A stretch of 64,000 bases of DNA from Photobacterium toruni (GTDB lineage Bacteria > Pseudomonadota > Gammaproteobacteria > Enterobacterales > Vibrionaceae): the NCBI RefSeq assembly GCF_024529955.1, contig NZ_AP024854.1, positions 2,046,001-2,110,000 on the forward strand, read 5' to 3'. A program made the position numbers and the translations under genes. This document shows positions 39,832-48,966 of this stretch, one piece after another. A model generated the notes under the pieces. It was not told where the DNA came from. It searched no databases and saw only the letters and a program-made list of their open reading frames with translations. How positions within the stretch are numbered: position 1 is the first letter of the stretch; each line of letters opens with the position of its first letter.

Positions 39832-40473
39832 CTAGTTAAACTCTTTTTCTGCCATCCAAATTTTAAAGGCTTTTTTATCATTATTTGATGCTTTGCTATA
39901 CCACATTTTAAGTTGTGTTAATGCATCACCAGTAATTTCAACCTTACCTGTTTTATTATCAACATTAACAGCAACTTGTTGTAAATCTACTGCATTACCT
40001 TTTTCTATCACAATGCCGTTATCACTGTTATAAGCGTTAACAAGTGCCTCAATGTCACTGTAGGCTGCAAACCCCTCACCTTGTAACTCTGTCACGACTA
40101 AGGGCTTTACAGAACCATCAGCCATGGCTAACTGCCATTGGGCTCCACGCTCAAAAAATGCTTTCGCTTGAGATTCTGTTGTTAAACGAGGCAAAATAAT
40201 TTCAGCATTGGTATTTGCTAAATCAATCTCAAATAAATAAGGTCGAGTCGTATAAATTGTTGATTTTGAGCCCCGCTTAACTTCACCATCAAAACGTACT
40301 ACGACTTGGTGTTTACCCTCAGATAACTCAACACTATCGACCGCACTCCAACCTTGGCTTTTCACTTCTTTACCGTCAACCGCCAATAATTGTATGTTAT
40401 CCGCCACAGCTAATGTTGCTGCTTGAGTAGAGGCTGAAAACAAAGCCGCTAATAACCATAATTTGTTGTTCAT
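39832..40473 (-). CDS. DUF2057 family exported protein (YccT/CsgI-like)
   Basis: A 213-residue periplasmic protein with an 18-residue signal peptide ending STQA. DUF2057 landmarks are visible: [27 protein letters not shown], and [20 protein letters not shown]. coli YccT (CsgI) of this family inhibits curli assembly. No curli genes are seen here, so that role cannot be carried over. It stands between the DksA-like gene and a porin with its own promoter region. Confidence 0.82.
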   Translation of the reverse strand: MNNKLWLLAALFSASTQAATLAVADNIQLLAVDGKEVKSQGWSAVDSVELSEGKHQVVVRFDGEVKRGSKSTIYTTRPYLFEIDLANTNAEIILPRLTTESQAKAFFERGAQWQLAMADGSVKPLVVTELQGEGFAAYSDIEALVNAYNSDNGIVIEKGNAVDLQQVAVNVDNKTGKVEITGDALTQLKMWYSKASNNDKKAFKIWMAEKEFN

Positions 40474-40571
40474 ACTTGATCCTTCATTTCTATTTATCGG
40501 CTGCTCATTGGTATCACCACCGCAATATATTCGTGTGATAACAATAACTATCGATATAAATAAAAATTAGC

Positions 40572-40596
40572 AAAAAGCCGCCAAAAGGCGGCTTTA
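40572..40596 (-). terminator. Terminator of the porin gene
   Basis: Perfect arms AAGCCGCC/GGCGGCTT around a four-base loop, with a T-run on the minus strand, 25 bases past the stop codon. Confidence 0.92.
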
Positions 40597-40620
40597 TATA
40601 ACAATTCTTATCTCAACGGA

Positions 40621-41616
40621 TTAGAATGTTACTTCGATACCAGCTACGTAACCGAAATCAGAGTTACGTGATTCACCATTCTCAAGGAATTTAGCATCAG
40701 TAGTACCAATTTCACCGTATACTTTAACGTTGTTGTGTAGTTTTTGCGTTACGTTAGCGTAAACTGCGTAAGTATCACCTTTTTGATCACGACGGTCGTA
40801 ATTGTTGTAACCAATAGCAAACGTTGTTTTGTCCATCGTGTAATCAGCAGCGATTTGGTAAACATTGCCACGTAGTTTCTCTACGCCAAATGAATTTTTA
40901 TATTCAAGTTGACCGAAAGATGCCGCTAAACCAAATTGACCAAATGCATATTCTGCTTCAAGGTTATAACCTTCAACATCAATAACACCTGCAGGCTTAA
41001 ATGTTGTGCCAGGAATATTATCTGCAGTGTAGTAATAAACGCGAGCATCAAGACCGCCAATACGGTAACCAAGACGGGCATCAGTAACGTACGTGTTAAC
41101 ATCACGAGAAATATCGCCGCTACCGTCAGAAATTAGACCGTTGTCTTTCATATCATGAGAAGCACCAAAGTAGAAAGTACCGTTATCGTAAACATACTTA
41201 ACTACGTTGTTACCATTTGTTTGTACGAAGTCAATACCTTCAGAACCAAGCTCGTAATCTTTACCAATACCTGAATCATCAGATACTAAGTATTGACGAC
41301 CAAATGTTAACGTACCGAAGTCACCAGAGAAACCAGCCCATAACTCATCACTAGTTACATTGCCATCTTCGAATTCAAAAGCCATACCAGCAACAGTTGT
41401 TAACTGCTCTGAAATTTTGATGCTTGTTGTTAACGCAAGATCTGCGTCATCAATGCGGAATTTAGCATCATTTTGTGGCTCGTAATCTTCGCGGAATTGC
41501 ACTTCAGCTGCACCAGAAAGATCAACTTTAACGCCATTTGCGTCATAAAGGTTGATGCCAGCATTTGCAGAACCAGCTGCAGTTAGAACTGCTAGCGCTA
41601 ATAGAGTTTTTTTCAT
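40621..41616 (-). CDS. Outer membrane porin (OmpL/OmpH-like general porin)
   Basis: A 331-residue porin with a 19-residue signal peptide cleaved after SANA. The mature protein starts GINLYDANGVKVDLSGAAEVQF and ends in Phe (GIEVTF), the beta-barrel assembly signal. TLTFGRQYLVSDDSG is a typical Gram-negative porin loop-3 region. It resembles the Photobacterium OmpL group, which ToxR controls in P. profundum. A ToxR-box-like direct repeat lies about 180 bases upstream of the start, and toxRS is in this window. Confidence 0.9.
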   Translation of the reverse strand: MKKTLLALAVLTAAGSANAGINLYDANGVKVDLSGAAEVQFREDYEPQNDAKFRIDDADLALTTSIKISEQLTTVAGMAFEFEDGNVTSDELWAGFSGDFGTLTFGRQYLVSDDSGIGKDYELGSEGIDFVQTNGNNVVKYVYDNGTFYFGASHDMKDNGLISDGSGDISRDVNTYVTDARLGYRIGGLDARVYYYTADNIPGTTFKPAGVIDVEGYNLEAEYAFGQFGLAASFGQLEYKNSFGVEKLRGNVYQIAADYTMDKTTFAIGYNNYDRRDQKGDTYAVYANVTQKLHNNVKVYGEIGTTDAKFLENGESRNSDFGYVAGIEVTF

Positions 41617-41786
41617 GATATGTCCACTGCCTTTCTTATTGTTGTAAATCTCAATCCTGAGATTCCCTGTCCTTATATTCCCCTGTCACGCACTCTGTTT
41701 AGAAAACAAAACACTGAATCAACAAGGAAAGTAATTTATGGCTCACATCCTGCCAGAAGTTCAATATTTTTGTCAAATAATCTAAA

Positions 41787-41808
41787 TTAAACATAAAAAA
41801 ACATAAAA
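41787..41808. promoter_or_regulatory. Candidate ToxR binding site
   Basis: TAAAA (41794-41798), five bases, then TAAAA (41804-41808) fits the published ToxR box TNAAA-N5-TNAAA exactly. A third TTAAA lies at 41787-41791. It is 171-192 bases upstream of the porin start, in the range of ToxR sites at ompU. In such AT-rich DNA a chance match is possible. Confidence 0.4.
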
Positions 41809-42111
41809 CATATCACAAAAACAAACAGTTAAGATTATAGCTTGAGATATTTATCACAAAAAAATAAGTAAAAAAATGCAATTAACATTAAATTAATAAC
41901 TATGAACAACGCTTAATTACATAACTAATCCACCTTTAATAATGAAATAAACAGCATAAAAAACTATTAAGCCACTTAGTATGCAGTGTTTAAATTTGCA
42001 AGAAGACAAGCCATATTTTGCAAATGTAACAGGAATAAAAAACCGTGAGCGATCCCTCACTTTAAAATATAAATAGCCTGAATTTTGTTACCGCTCACAT
42101 TTAACGCTTCA

Positions 42112-42120
42112 TGCTATAAT
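42112..42120 (+). promoter_or_regulatory. Candidate extended -10 promoter of dinG
   Basis: TGC-TATAAT is a perfect -10 with the TG extension. It lies downstream of the first in-frame ATG (42085), so the message would start after that codon, which supports the dinG start at 42151. No LexA-type CTGT-N8-ACAG palindrome is seen here. Confidence 0.55.
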
Positions 42121-42150
42121 GCATTTCCCGGTCCTGATGAAGTTTCAACC

Positions 42151-44235
42151 ATGCTGCACAACACCATAAAAAGCGATATCAAACAGTGTTACACCAACCT
42201 TGGTCATCAACTTGATAACTTTATTCCTCGTCGCGCACAAAACTATTTAGTCGCAGAAATAGCCAAGACGCTCGCGGGTGAATACCACAAAAAAAATCGC
42301 GTTCTGGTTGCTGAAGCTGGAACGGGGATCGGTAAATCTCTTGCCTATTTAATTGGAGGGATCCCTTTTGCCTTATTCAATAATAAAAAGCTGCTGATCT
42401 CTACCGCAACAGTGGCACTTCAAGAGCAATTAATTACCAAAGATCTACCGCTGTTCAATCAAATTTTTCCGCGTGAATTTAGCTTTATTTTGGCTAAAGG
42501 GCGTCAACGGTACTGTTGTAACCATAAATTAGAAGCCAGTTGTTCAACCGATAGCGAATTACAACTGGGCATGTGGGAAGAAAAGCCAAGAAAATCCGAT
42601 CTTGATTTACTCAAGCGGATGCTAAAAGCTACCGAACAAAATAAATGGGATGGTGATCGCGATAGCTGGCCAACAACTATTCCTGATAAAGTGTGGCAAC
42701 AAATTATGGCAGACAAACACAGTTGCCATGCGGGTATGCCTAAACATCGTAGTTGCCCCTTTGCTAAGGCGCGTGAACATCTCGATAAAGCAGATGTTAT
42801 TGTTGCTAACCATGCATTGCTAATGGCAGACATTGAATTAGGTGGCGGTGTCATTCTGCCAGAGCCAGAACAAACTATTTATGTGATTGATGAAGCTCAC
42901 CATTTACCTCAAGTTGCTCGTGATTTTTCATCGGCTGCTTCAAGTTTAAAAGGGGCTGCTACATGGCTTGAAAAGCTTAATCAAATTGTGGCTAAATTTG
43001 CAGAATTAGCGGACTATCAAAAAGCCAATCGATTCCAAAACGCGATTCAAGATAGCATTCAACACTTAGTTCCAACCTTAAACCAAATTGCCAACAATAT
43101 TGATTCAAGCAAATTTAATAAAGACGGCGTTTATCGTTTTGAACATGGTGAATTACCCCAATGGCTTGAAGAAGAAGCAAAAGGTTGTAAAGAAGCCAGT
43201 AAAAAAGCACTACAATCACTGGGTAAAATTCAAGATCTTATCGCCGAACGTACCAAGGAAAATATCATTATTCCACGTTTAGGTGAGCAAGCACTTACTG
43301 AAATTGGTTTTTACTTACAACGCCTTGAAAATTTGGAGAAAGTTTGGGCATTAATGGCACAGCCAAACCATAAAAAAGGCGCACCACTGGCACGTTGGAT
43401 AGAAAAAAGCCCTGAACGTGAGAATGATTACATTATTGAAGTATCACCATTAGAAGTTGGCTATCGACTTGATCAACTTCTATGGAGCCGCGCAGCTGGT
43501 GCGATTTTAGTGTCTGCAACATTACGAGCATTAAATCAATTTAGCTTCTTTTGTCGTCAAGCGGGGATCTCTGATGCAGAAACAGAAGGTACACGTTTTC
43601 TTGCATTAGCATCGCCGTTTGATTATCAAAACAATGCTCGGTTAGTTATTCCAGCGTTAAAATTAGAGCCACAAGCAGAACAATTTACCGACCTATTAAT
43701 TGAAGTATTACCTGAATATCTCGAAGGTGAAACCGCCAGTTTAGTGTTATTTTCATCTTACTGGCAAATGAATAAAGTTGCAGAAGCTCTGCGTCCATTA
43801 GCCAAGAAAAATAAATGGCAATTGCTGGTTCAGGGTGAAGAATCGCGTAATGAAACCCTAAAAAAACATAAAGAAAATTGTAAAAAAGGTGTACCTAGTA
43901 TTTTATTTGGTACCGGAAGTTTTTCAGAAGGACTTGATTTACCTGGCGATTTATTAAAAAACCTAATTATTACAAAAATTCCATTTGCAGTACCCACCTC
44001 TCCTGTGGAAGAAGCACATGCAGAATACATTGAAAGTAAAGGCGGTAACCCTTTCTTACAAATTTCAGTTCCAGAAGCCAGTAAAAAACTGATTCAATCA
44101 GTAGGTCGTTTGCTGCGTAAAGAACTCGACTCTGGTAGAGTGGTTATTTTAGATCGTCGTATTATTAATCGTCGTTATGGCAAGGCACTACTTGATTCTC
44201 TGCCACCATTTAAACGCGTTATTGAATACAGCTAA
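42151..44235 (+). CDS. dinG: ATP-dependent DNA helicase DinG
   Basis: XPD-like superfamily 2 helicase with 5'-3' polarity that unwinds R-loops and D-loops and helps forks pass transcription complexes. From MLHNTIKSDIKQCYTNL the product is 694 residues, the E. coli size. Walker A is in VAEAGTGIGKSLAYL near residue 55, and the DEAH box is IDEAHHLPQ near residue 249. Four cysteines spaced as for the [4Fe-4S] cluster lie between them. The C-terminal motor has GSFSEGLDLPGD and QSVGRLLRKE with the arginine finger. It is the first gene of a plus-strand row with yfcA, priC and rsmS. Confidence 0.95.
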   Translation: MLHNTIKSDIKQCYTNLGHQLDNFIPRRAQNYLVAEIAKTLAGEYHKKNRVLVAEAGTGIGKSLAYLIGGIPFALFNNKKLLISTATVALQEQLITKDLPLFNQIFPREFSFILAKGRQRYCCNHKLEASCSTDSELQLGMWEEKPRKSDLDLLKRMLKATEQNKWDGDRDSWPTTIPDKVWQQIMADKHSCHAGMPKHRSCPFAKAREHLDKADVIVANHALLMADIELGGGVILPEPEQTIYVIDEAHHLPQVARDFSSAASSLKGAATWLEKLNQIVAKFAELADYQKANRFQNAIQDSIQHLVPTLNQIANNIDSSKFNKDGVYRFEHGELPQWLEEEAKGCKEASKKALQSLGKIQDLIAERTKENIIIPRLGEQALTEIGFYLQRLENLEKVWALMAQPNHKKGAPLARWIEKSPERENDYIIEVSPLEVGYRLDQLLWSRAAGAILVSATLRALNQFSFFCRQAGISDAETEGTRFLALASPFDYQNNARLVIPALKLEPQAEQFTDLLIEVLPEYLEGETASLVLFSSYWQMNKVAEALRPLAKKNKWQLLVQGEESRNETLKKHKENCKKGVPSILFGTGSFSEGLDLPGDLLKNLIITKIPFAVPTSPVEEAHAEYIESKGGNPFLQISVPEASKKLIQSVGRLLRKELDSGRVVILDRRIINRRYGKALLDSLPPFKRVIEYS

Positions 44236-44264
44236 TCATTTTAACCATAATACAAAGCATTTAA

Positions 44265-45038
44265 ATGATTGATATGATTGAACCAAGTACATTATTAATA
44301 CTTGGTATTGTTGCATTAGCCGCTGGCTTTATTGATGCCGTAGCCGGTGGAGGTGGAATGTTAACGGTTCCTGCGTTGCTTTCTCTTGGCCTTCCACCGC
44401 ATATTGCACTTGGCACCAATAAGCTGGCAGCAAGTTTTGCTTCTTCAACGGCAGCATGGACATATTACAAGAAACAGTTATTTAATCCGCAATTTTGGAA
44501 AGCGTCTTTTATTGCGACTTTCATTGGTGCAATTATTGGCACGCTAACGGTAAACCTCATCAGTGGTGTATGGTTGGAAAAAACACTGCCTTTAGTGATT
44601 TTTGCCGTTGCGATTTATAGTTTATGGCATCCGCACCCTAATCCAGATCAAACTCAATTACCTGAAGTAACAGCAATGTTTAAACGTAAACAATGGCTGC
44701 AAGGTTGTGGTTTAGGATTTTATGATGGACTAGCAGGCCCTGGAACTGGCGCATTTTGGACGGTTTCAAGTTTGGTTTTATATCGATTAGATATGCTACG
44801 GGCTTGTGGTCTAGCAAAAGCCATGAACTTTACCAGTAATATTACTTCACTTATTACATTCATTATTTTAGGTCATGTAAATATTGCACTAGGTTTAATT
44901 ATGGGGCTGTGTTTAATGATTGGTGCCTATTTAGGCGCACACTCTGCGATTCATTTTGGTGCTAAATTTATTCGACCTGTTTTTATTACGGTAGTGTTTA
45001 TTCTTGCGGCTAAATTAGCGTGGCAAGCTTGGTTTTAA
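44265..45038 (+). CDS. yfcA: TSUP family transporter (YfcA/TauE/SafE-like)
   Basis: A 257-residue membrane protein of the sulfite exporter TauE/SafE family with about 8 membrane segments. The signature GFIDAVAGGGGMLTVPALL is near residues 20-38, repeated in weaker form at LGFYDGLAGPGTGAFW near residue 150. This double motif is the internal duplication of the family. The substrate is unknown. It lies 29 bases after dinG and 23 bases before priC, so it is probably in the same operon. Confidence 0.9.
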   Translation: MIDMIEPSTLLILGIVALAAGFIDAVAGGGGMLTVPALLSLGLPPHIALGTNKLAASFASSTAAWTYYKKQLFNPQFWKASFIATFIGAIIGTLTVNLISGVWLEKTLPLVIFAVAIYSLWHPHPNPDQTQLPEVTAMFKRKQWLQGCGLGFYDGLAGPGTGAFWTVSSLVLYRLDMLRACGLAKAMNFTSNITSLITFIILGHVNIALGLIMGLCLMIGAYLGAHSAIHFGAKFIRPVFITVVFILAAKLAWQAWF

Positions 45039-45061
45039 CCATTCCGTTTATAGGTATAACT

Positions 45062-45613
45062 ATGATTGATCTTTCTCGATTACAAACACTTATTGAACAA
45101 CTACAACATCAAGCAGCAGAAGCAGATCGCTTACGTGGTGAAGCACCCCGTCCCTTATTTGATCAACAGTTATTTCGTCATCGTAGTAAGTTACTCGCGC
45201 CTTGCGTAACTGAAATAGCCCAAGAGCTAACTACGCTACAAAAAGAGCAACAAGCGGGTCGATTATTACCCGAACGTACTCAGCACTTATGTGAGAAACT
45301 AATTGCTCAAATCAATGCCATTCAACGTGAACTAGCCACTCAAAATATCCGTAAAAATGAGCCCCAGCAAGCGGTTAAATGGCAACGTTCAATCAATGAT
45401 ATGTACCAAGATCTTGCGAAGCATAAAGATTGGGAACGCCGATTAAAATTAATGTTACGGGATAAAGAGTTACTGGTTAATCGTTGCGGCTCTCAATTTG
45501 AACAACAACAGGCTCAAAAAGAAGTCCTAGCTCTTGAAGGGCGTATCAGTCGTTGCCAAGCAGCATTAGTAACACTTGAAAATGAGATTAATCGCCGCGA
45601 AAGAAAAGGCTAA
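45062..45613 (+). CDS. priC: Primosomal replication protein PriC (N'')
   Basis: Helps reload DnaB at stalled forks in the PriC-Rep restart pathway. From MIDLSRLQTLIEQLQHQA the product is 183 residues (E. coli 175), all helical. Landmarks are FDQQLFRHRSKLLAPCVTEI and an Arg/Lys-rich C-terminal half with RYGSQFE-like and KEVLALEGRISRCQAAL. The frame extends 14 codons back into yfcA, but the internal ATG has AGG upstream and fits the family. Confidence 0.88.
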   Translation: MIDLSRLQTLIEQLQHQAAEADRLRGEAPRPLFDQQLFRHRSKLLAPCVTEIAQELTTLQKEQQAGRLLPERTQHLCEKLIAQINAIQRELATQNIRKNEPQQAVKWQRSINDMYQDLAKHKDWERRLKLMLRDKELLVNRCGSQFEQQQAQKEVLALEGRISRCQAALVTLENEINRRERKG

Positions 45614-45684
45614 TCTCATTAATAATACAATCATACTGATAGCATGATAAATAGTTATATATACCTAATAAAAGAGATTCATAA

Positions 45685-45855
45685 ATGAGTAATGCACCAA
45701 CCACATCATTAGAAAATGCCCCTGCTGATATTAAACTCGCTGTTGATTTAATCTGCCTATTAGAAGACAACGACATTGCACCTCAAACAGTATTATCTGC
45801 ATTAGATATTGTTCGACATGATTTTGAAAAGAAACTCCAATCACAACCGTTATAA
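45685..45855 (+). CDS. rsmS: Pleiotropic regulatory protein RsmS (YbaM, DUF2496)
   Basis: A 56-residue protein. [19 protein letters not shown] and [16 protein letters not shown] align over the whole length with E. coli YbaM/RsmS (SLENAPDDVKLAVDLI, VLRALDIVKRDYEKKL). In Pectobacterium RsmS affects secreted virulence factors. The mechanism is not known. It has AAAGAGA upstream of the ATG. It follows priC by 71 bases, the conserved priC-ybaM pair, and ends at a terminator. Confidence 0.9.
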   Translation: MSNAPTTSLENAPADIKLAVDLICLLEDNDIAPQTVLSALDIVRHDFEKKLQSQPL

Positions 45856-45872
45856 TCATAAATAATGGGTAT

Positions 45873-45901
45873 AAAAAAAGGCTGAATAAATCAGCCCTTT
45901 A
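45873..45901. terminator. Bidirectional terminator after rsmS
   Basis: Arms AAAGGCTGA/TCAGCCCTTT around ATAAA. The longer T-run is on the minus strand, serving the convergent gene at 45928-46422. Confidence 0.85.
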
Positions 45902-45927
45902 TAATATCTATTTATCTTAAATATAAA

Positions 45928-46422
45928 TTAGTTAATACCTGCACGCTTTAACAAACCAGCCATCAATGCTGAACTTGATTTCACTTGCTTTGATTTGTTT
46001 TTTAAATCTTTAGCAAGCGCAGTATCGTTAACATCATTAGCAATGAAGATCATTGATTGGTACATATCACGTGGCGTTTTAATACGCTCTTTATCGTTCA
46101 ATGGCTTAAGCAATGTCACTACATCTGAGCCTTTCTTTTTATTTTCAGTTGTGTAACGTAAAATAGAATCTAATAAACGATCCATATCAACCATGAATTC
46201 AGAGTTTTCAGTACCCTGTTTTTTCATTTCTTTAAGGTTTTTCTTACGAACCTGATTAATAACAAATGCTGGTTGATTTATTTTACGATAAGCGAAGATA
46301 CCCGCAAGCACCAATAACGCTACACTACCCGCTGCAACATAACCCCAGATAGAACCTGAAGATTCAGCGACAGGTTGAGCAACAGCGGCAATATTTGCAA
46401 CAGACTCTGGAACATCAGACAT
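45928..46422 (-). CDS. Uncharacterised membrane-anchored protein
   Basis: A 164-residue protein I do not recognise. It has a short N-terminal stretch rich in Ala, Val and Ser, one membrane segment (about residues 26-44, IWGYVAAGSVALLVLAGIFAY), then a basic stretch RKKNLKEMKKQG and a charged helical domain with DMDRLLDSILRYTTENKKKG and TPRDMYQSMIFIANDVND. This suggests an inner membrane anchor with a cytoplasmic or periplasmic helical domain. It has its own promoter region and a terminator shared with rsmS. Codon use is like its neighbours. Confidence 0.75.
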   Translation of the reverse strand: MSDVPESVANIAAVAQPVAESSGSIWGYVAAGSVALLVLAGIFAYRKINQPAFVINQVRKKNLKEMKKQGTENSEFMVDMDRLLDSILRYTTENKKKGSDVVTLLKPLNDKERIKTPRDMYQSMIFIANDVNDTALAKDLKNKSKQVKSSSALMAGLLKRAGIN

Positions 46423-47164
46423 ATTTGTAACCTTTTACTTTAAGAATTCGGAATGCGATGAGACCTTACCACCTACTCGATAAACTGCTATATGTTTTAT
46501 CAAAAATTAGTTCAAATAGGAGACAGAGCTCAAATGTACGCTCATTTTGCCGTTTTCAACAACAAAAATAAAGCACTGCTAGATTGATTTTCAACCAACA
46601 GATTGTAACTATTTGTCTAGCAATATAAAAACGTTAATTTTCATCGCAGTCTATTTTATTACTAACTACAAAACCGCTACCTAAACCACACATTAAGGTT
46701 TTACTTAGCCAAGGCTAATCATTACCACTAAACCGACTCACTCTTTATATATTTACGCTTAAAGTTTAGTCGTTTTTTCATACAATGATAGTATTATCAT
46801 TTGCTGATTAGCGTCTAGATATTGTTTAGCGCTATCAGTATAACTATAACGCGCATTAAGTAGCATAAGCATCGGTAACATGAAATTTAACACATTGATT
46901 CCTCAGCCCCTGACCGACACCATCAGCTAATCAAATCGATCATAACGTCGATGTTGCACAATCTTATTAATTAAGAAAACGCAATCATAATTGATTTTTA
47001 ATACTGATCAATTTAGGTAATGGAACCACCCTTAGATTGAACATGAGCAAAGATAAACCAGCGCAATGTATCTATGAGAAATACAACTCCCCAAGGCTGA
47101 TTCTTTATAATACATCATTACACACGAACTTTACGCTGATTTACATTAACTAATACCATATTAA
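46423..47164. other. Long gene-free region
   Basis: These 742 bases carry no open reading frame of useful length on either strand and no tRNA-like structure. They are AT-rich but not simple repeats. Small inverted repeats such as ATGATAGTATTATCAT (about 46784-46799) are visible. It sits at the boundary between the dinG-rsmS block and the nitrate locus, so a decayed gene or an unrecognised small RNA is possible. Confidence 0.6.
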
Positions 47165-48916
47165 CTAAGACGAAAAGAGCAGCAATACTACTACCAACAA
47201 TAATACGGCGCTGATAAGTTGCCACAATAATAACGGATCACGTTCAATTAATGGTCGTGACAATAACGGGGAGGAAGACGGCGGTGTTTTAAGCCCATTG
47301 ATGAGCTCTGAAAGAGCTTGATAACGGTATTGCGCATGAGGATGGCACATTTTCTTAACGTTCATCTCTAACCATCGCGGTAAATCTTGTCGATAGGAGG
47401 ATATCGCAGTGTAATTCATTTTCATTGCAACAGGCGCTTGTGAGTGGGAACTTAAACGTTGATACGGTAGTGATCCCGTCAGCATTTCATAGATCATCAC
47501 TCCTAATGAAAATTGCTCACTCAATATTGAAGGTTGTCCACCAGCATAACATTCTGGCGCTAAATAATTCAAATCACCCTGAGGATAATAGTCAATCGTT
47601 GCAGGCTTTAACTCTTGATAACCATTGACCCACGCACTGCCAAAATCAATGAATGTTACGCTTAAATTTTCACAGACGAGAATATTTTCGGGTTTAATAT
47701 CCGCATGATAAATCCCTTGGCGCTGCAAAGTGCGTACAATTGTTACAATGTCCGTCACTATCATTCGTACCGTAGCTAATGGTGGGTGAGGGTTATCAAT
47801 GATCCATTGTCGTAACGTCAGCCCATCAACAAATTCACAGACATGATAAAGAAAGGCAGAATTCATATTATGGTTAAAAATTTTCATCATCCCCGTCAAC
47901 TGACACTGTTGCCCTAGCCAACCTTCACGCATAAAACAATGTAAGTAACTACTATCGCTAATCATATTTTGAGATGGCATTTTTAATACATACAACTTTT
48001 TATCATCATCACTTTGAGCCAAATAAATATAACTACGACACCCAGCATCAAGCACTCGACAAATAACAAATTGATCTATTCGTTGCCCCGCTTTTAATGA
48101 TTGCGGAATAATTTTCGCCCCCTCTTTGATGAGTGCTTCACTTAGCGCTAATACAGGAAGAACATCAATTTCAACGATCACACAACTGGCATTATCTTGT
48201 GATCCGCACAGATGTGCATCAGTCACTAATTGTTGTGCCTGTTGTTCTAAATACTCACGTCTTGATTGCGTTGATAATTGTGGCGACACGGTATTGATAC
48301 TGAAAGTTTGCTCAATACATTGCACGACATTGATTTCATCATGAATACCATCCGTCGTCATAACGAACTTATCACCAACATCTAGTGGTATTGCCTGATA
48401 ATCGACGTGTAATTGAGAGTCAGCACCTAAAGCCCGAGTCAGATAATGTTGTCCATCATGATGCCGACGGCGATGATCGTTAGTTAAACAATAACAATGC
48501 TGCTCACGCCATAAATATACACGGCAATCTCCAATATGAAAGATATGCGCAGTATTTGATTTAATAATCACAACCGATAATGCAGTCAATGGTGCATCTT
48601 GCGGTAAACTCGCTTGCTGCCCATAATGAAACAGCCATAAATTAAGCGTATTAAGCACTAAAGAGGCCGCTTCTTTTACAGATAAGGTGGTTGCCGTTGC
48701 TAAATAATCTTCAATAAAATTTATCACGCTCAATTGACTGGCAATATAACTACGATCACTGCAACTGACACCATCAGCAATACATGCAATCACCCCTTTA
48801 TGCTGTAATTCAACCGTTTTTGATGGCGATAACACTGCAAAAGCATCCTGATTACACTGCTTTTTCCCCGTATCAGAATAACCGCCATAGCGTACAACCA
48901 AATTTGATACCGTCAT
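47165..48916 (-). CDS. Bifunctional PP2C-type phosphatase / Ser-Thr protein kinase, membrane-tailed
   Basis: A 583-residue fusion. Residues 1-240 are a PP2C phosphatase: CIADGVS (ADG 47-49), HIGDCRVYLW, TTDGIHDE near 213 and SQDNASCVIVEI give the metal-binding Asp residues. Residues 265-540 are an eukaryotic-type kinase: Lys in YVLKMP, the catalytic loop YHADIKPENILV near 403, DFG in FIDFGSAW near 423, and APE in YLAPECYAG. The last 20 residues are one membrane segment. The start is ATG 48916, after AGGA. It is the last gene of the cobA-nirBD-narK operon. Pseudomonas nitrate-assimilation loci have a similar gene, so a role in nitrate uptake control is likely, but the targets are unknown. Confidence 0.92.
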   Translation of the reverse strand: MTVSNLVVRYGGYSDTGKKQCNQDAFAVLSPSKTVELQHKGVIACIADGVSCSDRSYIASQLSVINFIEDYLATATTLSVKEAASLVLNTLNLWLFHYGQQASLPQDAPLTALSVVIIKSNTAHIFHIGDCRVYLWREQHCYCLTNDHRRRHHDGQHYLTRALGADSQLHVDYQAIPLDVGDKFVMTTDGIHDEINVVQCIEQTFSINTVSPQLSTQSRREYLEQQAQQLVTDAHLCGSQDNASCVIVEIDVLPVLALSEALIKEGAKIIPQSLKAGQRIDQFVICRVLDAGCRSYIYLAQSDDDKKLYVLKMPSQNMISDSSYLHCFMREGWLGQQCQLTGMMKIFNHNMNSAFLYHVCEFVDGLTLRQWIIDNPHPPLATVRMIVTDIVTIVRTLQRQGIYHADIKPENILVCENLSVTFIDFGSAWVNGYQELKPATIDYYPQGDLNYLAPECYAGGQPSILSEQFSLGVMIYEMLTGSLPYQRLSSHSQAPVAMKMNYTAISSYRQDLPRWLEMNVKKMCHPHAQYRYQALSELINGLKTPPSSSPLLSRPLIERDPLLLWQLISAVLLLVVVLLLFSS

Positions 48917-48966
48917 GATATTCCTCATTTAGTTACATCATTAATCCATACTACAAGTTCATACCA

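Larger units (their letters stand above)
41617..42150. other. Gene-free divergent region between porin and dinG
   Basis: These 534 bases are very AT-rich with long A and T runs and hold no supported gene. The porin side contains an inverted repeat AATCTCA/TGAGATT (about 41647-41664). The region also carries a ToxR-box-like site and the dinG promoter. Confidence 0.5.

Noticed and set aside
42061-42150. LexA box at dinG
   Set aside because: E. coli dinG is SOS-regulated, but I find no CTGT-N8-ACAG palindrome in the promoter region here.
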